Source: Helicobacter sp.
GTDB taxonomy: Bacteria; Campylobacterota; Campylobacteria; Campylobacterales; Helicobacteraceae
Direction: 5' to 3'
Length of the DNA: 5,664 nt
Assembly: GCA_029264655.1 (NCBI GenBank)
Contig: JARHZY010000153.1
Span: 1-5,664 of the forward strand
The position numbers and the translations under genes are program-made. Below, piece after piece: positions 1-5,040 of this stretch. The stretch's first letter is position 1. Each line of letters opens with the position of its first letter. Under the pieces are notes generated by a model, which saw only the letters and a program-made list of their open reading frames with translations, had not been told where the DNA came from and did not search any database.

Positions 1-87
1 TACATTTGAATCTATAGCCCTTTTTATAACACAATCTAAATCATCTATAAATTCATTTGAATCAAGATGGATATGCGTATCAATCAT
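1..87 (-). CDS. TatD-family metal-dependent hydrolase, N-terminal fragment (runs off left edge)
   Basis: Reading leftward from the ATG at 87-85, 29 codons are open to the window edge. The peptide starts MIDTHIHLDS, the N-terminus typical of TatD/YcfH-type hydrolases, where the HxH pair (His5, His7) binds the first metal of a TIM-barrel amidohydrolase site. Family members are about 250-265 residues, so some nine tenths of the protein lies outside the window. Known members are cytoplasmic Mg-dependent deoxyribonucleases. The start is supported by a good ribosome binding site (AAGGAAAG, complement of 90-97) a few bases upstream and by an extended -10 promoter at 116-124. The gene is divergent from the helicase at 532. 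TatD-family membership rests on the short motif alone; which paralogue it is cannot be told. Confidence 0.82.
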   Translation of the reverse strand, partial: MIDTHIHLDSNEFIDDLDCVIKRAIDSNV

Positions 88-115
88 TACTTTCCTTTTG
101 GTATAATAAAGTTTG

Positions 116-124
116 ATTATATCA
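116..124 (-). promoter_or_regulatory. Extended -10 promoter for the TatD-family gene
   Basis: On the minus strand the bases read TGA followed by TATAAT, a perfect -10 hexamer (116-121) with the TG extension favoured by the Helicobacter housekeeping sigma factor. Transcription would start near 109 and give a leader of about 22 nt containing the AAGGAAAG ribosome binding site. No good -35 box is seen, which is normal for these bacteria. A plus-strand TGGTATAAT at 99-107 overlaps the same area and may be a chance match in AT-rich DNA. Confidence 0.55.
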
Positions 125-235
125 TAAATAAAGAATCTATTTAGCAATCATAAATTACATAGATAACAATATACAAAATCTTTATCAAAATTTTACAAGC
201 AAACACTCACTTTTTTGGTGGGAGATATATTGCAT

Positions 236-267
236 TGCTTTAGGTGAAAAGTAAAAAAGCTAAAGCA
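236..267. repeat. Inverted repeat, 8-bp arms, 16-nt loop
   Basis: TGCTTTAG (236-243) and CTAAAGCA (260-267) are perfect complements separated by an A-rich loop of 16 nt. Neither strand has a T-run directly after the stem, so it is not a standard intrinsic terminator. It could be an operator or an RNA stem on a transcript crossing the gap, or chance. Confidence 0.45.
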
Positions 268-275
268 TTCTATAA

Positions 276-306
276 AATAATACATTACAATAATCAACGT
301 ATTATT
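276..306. repeat. Inverted repeat AATAATAC / GTATTATT
   Basis: AATAATAC (276-283) and GTATTATT (299-306) are exact reverse complements around a 15-nt spacer. The right arm is shared with a second inverted repeat at 299-326, so the two hairpins or operator readings exclude one another. The sequence is AT-only apart from the terminal C and G, so function is uncertain. Confidence 0.4.
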
Positions 307-326
307 AGTGAATTTTGCTATAATAC
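299..326. promoter_or_regulatory. Candidate operator, GTATTAT-N14-ATAATAC, overlapping a -10 box
   Basis: Exact 7-bp arms at 299-305 and 320-326 form a 28-bp dyad. Written as GTATTA-N16-TAATAC it has the same overall length and outer GTAT/ATAC ends as the E. coli NikR operator GTATGA-N16-TCATAC, and AT-rich TATTATT-type half sites are known for Helicobacter NikR. The right arm overlaps the -10 hexamer at 319-324, so a protein bound here would block that promoter. The match to NikR is by geometry and half-site only and is inference. The AT-rich background makes such dyads easy to find by chance. Confidence 0.3.
316..324 (+). promoter_or_regulatory. Distal rightward extended -10 promoter
   Basis: The bases read TGC then TATAAT (319-324), a perfect extended -10 box preceded by a T-run (313-316), as is common in Helicobacter promoters. 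Transcription would start near 331, about 200 nt before the helicase ATG. It could make a long leader for the helicase mRNA or a separate small RNA ending near the stem at 475-498. Its match to consensus equals that of the proximal promoter. Confidence 0.5.
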
Positions 327-473
327 CACTTAGTTGTTTGGGTTGGGAATATTATTAGACTATAGACAAAAGCCCTTTATACTATTCTTTAGGTTGTTTA
401 GATTTAACTAGGAAGTCATGCGTCTTTAGATAGAAGTGATTTACTTTGGCATTATAAAACATATATGATTATC

Positions 474-502
474 TTAGCATTGTTAAGAAACAATGCTATA
501 AT
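474..502 (+). promoter_or_regulatory. Proximal promoter of the helicase operon
   Basis: An extended -10, TGC plus TATAAT (497-502), lies 17 bp after a partial -35 box TTAGCA (474-479, four of six matches to TTGACA). The expected start is near 509, giving a leader of about 23 nt before the ATG at 532. The ribosome binding site in that leader is weak (AAAGAG, about 520-525). The spacer is occupied by the inverted repeat at 475-498. Confidence 0.6.
475..498. promoter_or_regulatory. 10-bp-arm inverted repeat filling the helicase promoter spacer (candidate operator or stem)
   Basis: TAGCATTGTT (475-484) and AACAATGCTA (489-498) are exact complements around a 4-nt AAGA. This is the strongest dyad in the window. 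It begins inside the -35 and ends on the first bases of the -10, the usual place for a repressor operator. As RNA from the distal promoter it would form a stable tetraloop hairpin, but the following bases are ATAATTATACTTT, not a clean T-run, so terminator activity would be poor. The outer TTAGCA/TGCTA ends resemble the ends of a CIRCE element (HrcA), but the inner bases and spacing differ. Confidence 0.5.
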
Positions 503-531
503 TATACTTTATTTCACAAAAAGAGCGTTTA

Positions 532-2109
532 ATGAATAAAAAAAACACAAAAGCACAAGAGAACGATAAACAAGGAAATCTTGATGCAATTACTGCATTT
601 CGAGCATTGGGCTTGAAAGAAAAGGTTTTAAAAGGTATTAAAGAAGCGGGTTTTACAATACCAAGCCCCATTCAAGAGAAAGCTATCCCACCTATACTTG
701 AACGTAGAGATGTTATTGCACAGGCACAAACAGGCACAGGTAAAACTGCTGCATTTGCATTGCCTATTCTCCATAGTTTAAAAAATGATTCTTCAATTGA
801 GGCATTAGTTATTACGCCCACAAGAGAGCTTGCTATGCAAATTAGTGATGAGGTTTTTAAATTAGGGAAGTTTTTAAAAACAAAAACCGTATGTGTATAT
901 GGCGGGCAAAGTATAAAAAAGCAACTTGAGCTTATAGAAAAAAAACCACAAGTCCTTATTGCAACACCGGGCAGATTACTCGATCATTTAAAAAATGAGC
1001 GGCTAAAAAACTTTTTCCCAAATGTTGTTGTGCTTGATGAAAGCGATGAAATGCTTGATATGGGGTTTATCGATGATATTGAAGAAATATTCCAATATAT
1101 TCCCAATAATGCACAAACTTTACTCTTTTCAGCAACAATGCCAGCACGTATAAAACAACTAGCAGATAAGATTCTTTATGATCCTGTGCATATTAAGATT
1201 CAATCAAGTAGCACAACAAATGCTGATATTGCCCAACGTTATTATATCATTAATGATAATGAACGCAATGAGGCACTAACGCGTCTCATTGATACAGAAT
1301 CTCCAAGTAAAAGCATTGTTTTTATACGCACAAAAAAAGAAGCTGATGAGGTTAATGATTATTTACAAAATAAGGGCTATAAAAGCACGGCATTGCATGG
1401 CGATATGGACCAACGTATGCGTAGGGATTCTGTGCAGGCTTTTAAAGGTAAAGTAGCAGATATTTTAGTGGCTACTGATGTAGCAGCAAGAGGGCTTGAT
1501 ATTCGTAATGTAAGCCATGTATTTAATTACCATATCCCCTTAAATATAGAATCTTATGTTCATAGGATTGGACGCACGGGTAGGGCAGGTAGTAAAGGTG
1601 TTGCTATTACACTTGCAACCCCACTTGAATATAAGGATTTAAAAAAGATACAAAATGAAACAAACGCACAATTTGAGCTTTATGAAGTGCCAAGTGTAAG
1701 TAGCGATGTAATGAAACACACTATTTTGAATACAAAAGTATCAGATGAGGCAATTAATCTTTATGAAAGTATAAAAGATAAAACAGATTCAGCACAACTT
1801 ATTTTGCGTCTTTTAAGCTTATATTTACAAGAGCATGTAAAAATTGGATTAACTAAGCAAGAAGTGTTGAAAGTGCAAAAGCAAGAGAGTTTAGAATCTG
1901 TAGAGGAAAGCAAAACACAGCGAAGTAAAAAATCTCGGCATGAAAAAGCCACATCACCAAAAGAAAAAGTCGTAAAAACACGCACTAATAAACATAATCA
2001 GAAAGCTAACACGCAGAAAAATACCACTAAAAATACACGTTCAAATACCACACAAGATCGCGTTAAAAAACAAAAAATGCAAAGCCAGCAAAAATATTAT
2101 AAAGGATAA
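532..2109 (+). CDS. rhpA: DEAD-box ATP-dependent RNA helicase (RhpA-like)
   Basis: A complete 525-residue DEAD-box helicase that unwinds short RNA duplexes with ATP in the cytoplasm. The motifs are all in order: Q motif around 41-48 (FTIPSPIQ), Walker A AQTGTGKT 65-72, PTREL 96-100, GG 124-125, TPGR 145-148, motif II DESD 169-172, SAT 200-202, SIVFIRTKKEAD 261-272, ATDVAARGLD 314-323 and HRIGRTGR 344-351. After the two RecA-like domains comes a linker region, then a strongly basic Lys/Arg/Gln/Asn-rich tail from about 460, likely disordered and RNA-binding. H. pylori has a single DEAD-box helicase, RhpA, which pairs with RNase J in an RNA degradosome and is somewhat shorter; orthology is inferred from overall form. 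Motif II has Ser in place of Ala. It is the first gene of an operon with the pseudouridine synthase 3 bp downstream. The start is set by the proximal promoter and a weak ribosome binding site. Confidence 0.95.
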   Translation: MNKKNTKAQENDKQGNLDAITAFRALGLKEKVLKGIKEAGFTIPSPIQEKAIPPILERRDVIAQAQTGTGKTAAFALPILHSLKNDSSIEALVITPTRELAMQISDEVFKLGKFLKTKTVCVYGGQSIKKQLELIEKKPQVLIATPGRLLDHLKNERLKNFFPNVVVLDESDEMLDMGFIDDIEEIFQYIPNNAQTLLFSATMPARIKQLADKILYDPVHIKIQSSSTTNADIAQRYYIINDNERNEALTRLIDTESPSKSIVFIRTKKEADEVNDYLQNKGYKSTALHGDMDQRMRRDSVQAFKGKVADILVATDVAARGLDIRNVSHVFNYHIPLNIESYVHRIGRTGRAGSKGVAITLATPLEYKDLKKIQNETNAQFELYEVPSVSSDVMKHTILNTKVSDEAINLYESIKDKTDSAQLILRLLSLYLQEHVKIGLTKQEVLKVQKQESLESVEESKTQRSKKSRHEKATSPKEKVVKTRTNKHNQKANTQKNTTKNTRSNTTQDRVKKQKMQSQQKYYKG

Positions 2110-2115
2110 TATTTG
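2101..2115 (+). promoter_or_regulatory. Ribosome binding site and TTG start of the pseudouridine synthase
   Basis: AAAGGA (2101-2106) lies in the last helicase codons, six bases before TTG at 2113. The helicase stop TAA (2107-2109) is in the same frame, leaving one codon (TAT) between stop and start, so no earlier start is possible. The next in-frame ATG, about 51 codons on, would delete the S4 domain. This makes TTG the real start and suggests translational coupling to the helicase. Confidence 0.8.
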
Positions 2116-2892
2116 CGTCTTAATCATTTTATCGCATTGCATAGCAAATATTCGCGAAGAGAAGCAGATAAACTTATCACAGATGGTGTGGTAAAGATTA
2201 ACCATACTATTGCCACACAGCATAGCATTGTCCCACAAGTAGCCTTGCAAAATCCAAATATTGCTATGAAAGATTTTAAGATATTTATACATGGTAAAAT
2301 GCTTCATTATGCTAAAAAGAAAGCCTATACAGCAATTGTCTATCATAAACCAAAAGGTGAGCTTGTTAGCAAGAAAGATATATATGGACGCAGGCTTATT
2401 TATGATAGTCTTAATAAACGCTATGCACATTTTATGCCTGTTGGACGGCTTGATTTTGCAAGTGAGGGGCTTTTGATTTTAAGTGATGATAAGGCGGTTG
2501 TAAGCAAACTTATGCATTCACAACTTGAACGCACCTATATCCTTAAAATAGATTCCCATATTACAAAACCAATGATAAAAGCAATGCAAGAAGGTTTAAC
2601 TTTGCAAAATGCAAAAGCTGGCGGGCATAAATTAAGTAAAATTACAACAATGGAATTTATGCCAATGGGCTTTGAGATTCTAAAAAATGCGACTATTTCA
2701 AAATTAAAAGTTTATATTACTGAAGGTAAAAATAGAGAATTAAGACGTTTTTTTGCACATTTCCATGCAAATGTTTTAGATTTACGTCGAGTTTGTTATG
2801 GATTTGTCCATTTAAATGCTCTACCAGTAGGCAAGATGCGTTTTTTTACAAAGCAAGAATATGATGATTTGCATACTTTTATGCATACATAA
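2113..2892 (+). CDS. RsuA/RluB-family rRNA pseudouridine synthase
   Basis: 259 residues, starting at TTG. Residues 2-50 form an S4 RNA-binding domain (RLNHFIALHSKYSRREADKL, then VVKINH). The catalytic domain follows: the YHKPKG motif 77-82, GRLDFASEGLL 111-121 with the expected catalytic aspartate Asp114, EGKNRELRRFF 204-214, and LRRVCYGFV 224-232. The S4 domain plus GRLD core assigns it to the RsuA/RluB/RluE/RluF group, which isomerises one specific uridine in 16S or 23S rRNA. The exact target cannot be read from the sequence; a RluB-like 23S role is a reasonable guess. Length is normal for the group. It is the second gene of the helicase operon and depends on the same promoter. No GC-rich terminator follows; just downstream (2910-2933) only weak AT stems built from AAATAA/TTATTT are seen. 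Confidence 0.92.
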   Translation: MRLNHFIALHSKYSRREADKLITDGVVKINHTIATQHSIVPQVALQNPNIAMKDFKIFIHGKMLHYAKKKAYTAIVYHKPKGELVSKKDIYGRRLIYDSLNKRYAHFMPVGRLDFASEGLLILSDDKAVVSKLMHSQLERTYILKIDSHITKPMIKAMQEGLTLQNAKAGGHKLSKITTMEFMPMGFEILKNATISKLKVYITEGKNRELRRFFAHFHANVLDLRRVCYGFVHLNALPVGKMRFFTKQEYDDLHTFMHT

Positions 2893-3186
2893 AATATATA
2901 TAAATACAAAAATAAATCTTATTTCACAAATAAATAATTTCTATTCTATACCTAAATCATTATCAAGTAAGCCTTATTTAATTGCATAGTAGTTTGTAGT
3001 AATATAATAATAGGCAGGGTTTAAGTCCATATAAGTTATTATATTGCTTTAACTAATAAATATTCCATATGATTGAGTATGCTTAATAGTGTGGGCATGG
3101 TAGCATATAGTTTTATAGAATCTATTAGAGTAAGTTTTTATAAGATTCCAATAAAGTGTTTATGGTGTTTTATTTAGTTGCCATAA

Positions 3187-3321
3187 ATGGAAGTATGCTA
3201 TTGCTATGATAGCGACTATAAACAAAAAATCTTAAATATAATTAATATTTTAGAACAAACAAAAGGTGTAAATGTTATGTGTTATTTATGGTTTCATAAG
3301 ATTGAAATAAATAAGAAATAA
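3187..3321 (+). pseudogene. Possible remnant of a SEFIR/TIR-like domain gene (44 codons)
   Basis: The frame runs from ATG 3187 to TAA 3319-3321 and encodes 44 residues beginning MEVCYCYDSDYKQKIL and continuing through NVMCYLWFHK. The pattern hydrophobic-Y-x-Y-D-S-x-x-K-x-x-(V/I)-L, then a helix, then G-(V/I)-x-V, then an acidic or aromatic W position, resembles the first strand, first helix and second strand of SEFIR domains (bacterial TIR relatives, which often read like SYS-DS-E--K--VL--A--L---GI-V--DQWD). This is pattern memory, not an alignment. There is no ribosome binding site before the ATG, stops flank it closely on both sides, and expected downstream parts of the domain are not seen. 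If real it is a dead fragment. In DNA this AT-rich, a 44-codon open frame can also arise by chance. Confidence 0.18.
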
Positions 3322-3336
3322 TATTGTATAGGTAAA

Positions 3337-3364
3337 TACATATAAATTTATACATATAAGTTTA
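3337..3364 (+). repeat. Tandem 14-bp direct repeat
   Basis: TACATATAAATTTA (3337-3350) is followed directly by TACATATAAGTTTA (3351-3364), 13 of 14 identical with one A/G difference. This looks like a recent slippage duplication in non-coding DNA. Confidence 0.7.
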
Positions 3365-3427
3365 GTATATTGTAATATTTGTAATTGGATTTTAGGGATT
3401 TGTAGTTGCATGCTTGTTTAGTTGCTT

Positions 3428-3433
3428 TATAAT
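3428..3433 (+). promoter_or_regulatory. Possible -10 box before a small hydrophobic frame
   Basis: A perfect TATAAT hexamer within TTGCTTTATAAT, 22 bp before the ATG at 3456. It lacks the adjacent TG extension. Perfect hexamers occur by chance in DNA of this composition. Confidence 0.2.
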
Positions 3434-3455
3434 ATCTAAGATTATAAAAGGATAT

Positions 3456-3566
3456 ATGGAATATTTGAGTATTATTTTATATTGTCTTTTTTTGTGTTTA
3501 GTTGGCAATATATGTTATACTCATTTTTCTATACTTTATCAAATATATATACTAGAGATTCTATAA
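3456..3566 (+). CDS. Possible 36-residue hydrophobic small protein
   Basis: ATG 3456 to TAA 3564-3566 encodes 36 residues starting MEYLSIILYCLFLCLVGN; residues about 4-17 could span a membrane. It is preceded by AAAAGGA (3446-3452), though only 3 nt from the ATG, and by a TATAAT at 3428-3433. It ends 5 bp before the lysA stop codon, so the two genes would converge. No homologue is recognised; H. pylori has short hydrophobic peptides of this size in its type I toxin systems (AapA), but there is no sequence resemblance. The run of Leu/Ile/Phe/Tyr codons is what random T-rich DNA also gives, so this is only a candidate. Confidence 0.18.
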   Translation: MEYLSIILYCLFLCLVGNICYTHFSILYQIYILEIL

Positions 3567-3571
3567 ATTAA

Positions 3572-4909
3572 CTATTTAAAATCGGGTAATTGTTGCAAAC
3601 AGGTTAGCTCATTTTGCACGCTTGCTTCAAATTGTTCGCGTTCTTTAATAATATAGGATTCTCCCTTATAAAGGGCAACTTCTGCAGGACGCATACGTGC
3701 ATTGTAGTTGCTTGCCATACTATACCCATATGCTCCCGCACTTTCAATAAGAAGTAAATCTCCATTTTCACATGGTGGCAGCATAATATCCTTACCCACA
3801 TAATCCCCACTTTCACAAATTGCCCCAACAACATCACATAAATGCATTGTGTCTTGTGTGGCTTGTCCAAGATATGTAATATGGTGGTATGCATGGTAAA
3901 GACTAGGACGTAAAAGATCATTCATAGCACAATCTACAATAACAAAGCGTTTTTTTGCTGTCTTTTTTTCACCAATAACGCGTGTAAGCAATGCACCGCT
4001 ATTCCCCATAATAAAACGACCGGGCTCACATATGGCGGTGCATTCAAGTGCATCTATCTTGCGGATAATATCATGGATATAATCTTGTATAGCAAATGCA
4101 TTTTCATTCTTATAGGATATGCCAAATCCTCCACCAATATCAAAAAATTTTAATGGAATCTCTAAGGCTTTAAGACTTTTTGCAAGTGCTAGAATCTTTT
4201 GCGTTGATTCTAGGAGTGGTGCTGTATCTAAGATTTGTGAGCCAATATGATAATGTATGCCTACAGGATTTAGAAATTTACTTTTATGTGCGTATATATA
4301 AAGTTCTTTAGCACTTGTAATATCTAAGCCAAATTTATTTTCATATAATCCTGTAGAGATATAGGGATGTGTTTTTGCATCTACATCAGGATTAACTCGT
4401 ATGGAAATACGCGTTTGGTATTGCATAGATTCTGGAGTATGTAATTGTAGTGTATCTGTTTGTGTATCTTGTGGTATATCATGTTGGTTTTTTTGTGCGA
4501 TTTTATCTCCATAGAGTTCTTGTGTGATTTTTTCAATACGATAAAGCTCCATTGCAGATTCCACATTAATAAATAAGATACCAAGCTTAATTGCTTCACG
4601 TATTTCATTATCTTCTTTCCCTACACCACTAAAGATAATTTTATATGGAGGAATACCAGCAAGCATAGCTCGTTTTATTTCATTAAGACTAACGCAATCA
4701 GCACCACTGCCAAGCTTTGCTAAAGTTTGCAAAATACTAAGATTTGAGTTTGCTTTTAGTGCATAACATACAAGTGATTTAAATCCACCAAATGAATCTT
4801 TTATGGTAAGGTATTGTTGTTGCAATGATTCTATATCGTAGAGATAAAGTGGTGTGCCATATTGTTTTGCAAGCATTGCATAATCACATGTTGCCCTAAA
4901 GTGTTTCAT
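3572..4909 (-). CDS. lysA: Diaminopimelate decarboxylase
   Basis: A complete 445-residue LysA, the PLP enzyme that decarboxylates meso-diaminopimelate to L-lysine, the last step of the DAP pathway in the cytoplasm. Seen in the sequence: the PLP lysine Lys52 in YALKANSN (49-56), RVNPDVDAKTHPYISTG (171-187), HYHIGSQ (219-225), the GGGFG phosphate loop (259-263), EPGR (295-298), CESGD (365-369) with the catalytic Cys365 contributed across the dimer, and AYGYSMASNYN (393-403). The N-terminal half is the alanine-racemase-like barrel and the C-terminal part the beta domain. It is roughly 30-40 residues longer than typical LysA because of a polar insertion, about 134-166. The start ATG (4909-4907) has an AAGGAAAA ribosome binding site (complement of 4915-4922) and a promoter at 4949-4957. 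It is divergent from the membrane-protein gene at 5041. The stop is TAG; no clear terminator follows. Confidence 0.97.
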   Translation of the reverse strand: MKHFRATCDYAMLAKQYGTPLYLYDIESLQQQYLTIKDSFGGFKSLVCYALKANSNLSILQTLAKLGSGADCVSLNEIKRAMLAGIPPYKIIFSGVGKEDNEIREAIKLGILFINVESAMELYRIEKITQELYGDKIAQKNQHDIPQDTQTDTLQLHTPESMQYQTRISIRVNPDVDAKTHPYISTGLYENKFGLDITSAKELYIYAHKSKFLNPVGIHYHIGSQILDTAPLLESTQKILALAKSLKALEIPLKFFDIGGGFGISYKNENAFAIQDYIHDIIRKIDALECTAICEPGRFIMGNSGALLTRVIGEKKTAKKRFVIVDCAMNDLLRPSLYHAYHHITYLGQATQDTMHLCDVVGAICESGDYVGKDIMLPPCENGDLLLIESAGAYGYSMASNYNARMRPAEVALYKGESYIIKEREQFEASVQNELTCLQQLPDFK

Positions 4910-4948
4910 TTGTATTTTCCTTATAGTGTATTGTCTGAAAAATAAATA

Positions 4949-4957
4949 ATTCTAGCA
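4949..4957 (-). promoter_or_regulatory. lysA promoter, extended -10
   Basis: On the minus strand the bases read TGC then TAGAAT (4949-4954), five of six matches to TATAAT plus the TG extension. Transcription would start near 4942 and give a leader of about 33 nt with the ribosome binding site AAGGAAAA. The upstream side is a run of A/T tracts typical of Helicobacter promoters. Confidence 0.5.
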
Positions 4958-4995
4958 AATAAAAAATAATTTACTCTAGAATCCATAAAAAAATA

Positions 4996-5004
4996 TGTTA
5001 AAAT
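4996..5004 (+). promoter_or_regulatory. Promoter of the membrane-protein gene, extended -10
   Basis: TGT then TAAAAT (4999-5004), five of six matches with the TG extension, 36 bp before the ATG at 5041. The leader would start near 5011 and carry AAAAGGG (5025-5031), 9 nt from the start codon. It sits about 40 bp from the lysA promoter on the other strand, so the two promoters share their upstream DNA. Confidence 0.45.
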
Positions 5005-5040
5005 ATGAAATAATATTTTTTAGCAAAAGGGTTAATTTGC

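Larger units (their letters stand above)
88..531. other. 444-bp intergenic region between divergent TatD-type and helicase genes
   Basis: No protein-coding frame of useful length with a ribosome binding site was found on either strand. The region is far longer than two divergent promoters need. Bases 88-124 hold the leftward promoter and ribosome binding site. Bases 125-235 are AT-rich with nothing I can name. From 236 to 326 there are three overlapping or adjacent inverted repeats; 316-324 is a strong-looking rightward -10 box; 330-473 could be a small RNA or the long 5' leader of the helicase mRNA; 474-502 is the proximal helicase promoter. I looked for marks of tmRNA, SRP RNA and 6S RNA in 330-490 and saw no conserved core of any of them. 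Confidence 0.6.
2893..3571. other. 679-bp AT-rich intergenic region without a convincing gene
   Basis: It lies between two genes that converge (pseudouridine synthase rightward, lysA leftward), so no promoter region is needed here and its length is unexplained. All frames are broken by frequent stops. Contents worth noting are a 44-codon frame at 3187-3321 that may be a gene remnant, an 8-bp AT inverted repeat (TTATTTAT 3282-3289, ATAAATAA 3307-3314), a 14-bp tandem repeat at 3337-3364, and a 36-codon hydrophobic frame at 3456-3566. Base composition is even more AT-rich than the flanking genes. The best explanation is a decayed gene or a site where something was inserted or lost. No tRNA or known RNA gene was recognised. 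Confidence 0.6.

Noticed and set aside
205..224. CACTCAC, a T-run and GGTGGGAG, looking like a stem
   Set aside because: Pairing needs a G-U and gives only about five pairs with the T-run in the loop, so it is not a terminator.
410..429. AGGA followed by ATG CGT CTT TAG, a three-codon mini-frame between the two helicase promoters
   Set aside because: Too short to judge; an AGGA before an ATG is common by chance. It would only matter if a leader transcript were shown.
331..490. 6S RNA, SRP RNA or tmRNA in the helicase upstream region
   Set aside because: I could not find the SRP tetraloop region, a CCA-ended tmRNA acceptor, or a long closing stem with a central bubble as in 6S RNA.
2041..2430. 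A 129-codon minus-strand frame over the helicase end and pseudouridine synthase start
   Set aside because: It lies antisense to two well-supported genes with full conserved motifs and has no family resemblance; it is a shadow frame.
2910..2933. AAATAA, TTATTT, AAATAA stems after the pseudouridine synthase as a terminator
   Set aside because: The stems are pure A/T with 3-nt loops and no following T-run, too weak to call an intrinsic terminator.
3076..3107. TATGC / GCATA inverted repeat and nearby 26-codon frame from ATG 3097
   Set aside because: Five-base arms around a loop of about 20 nt, and a short frame without a ribosome binding site, are expected by chance in this composition.
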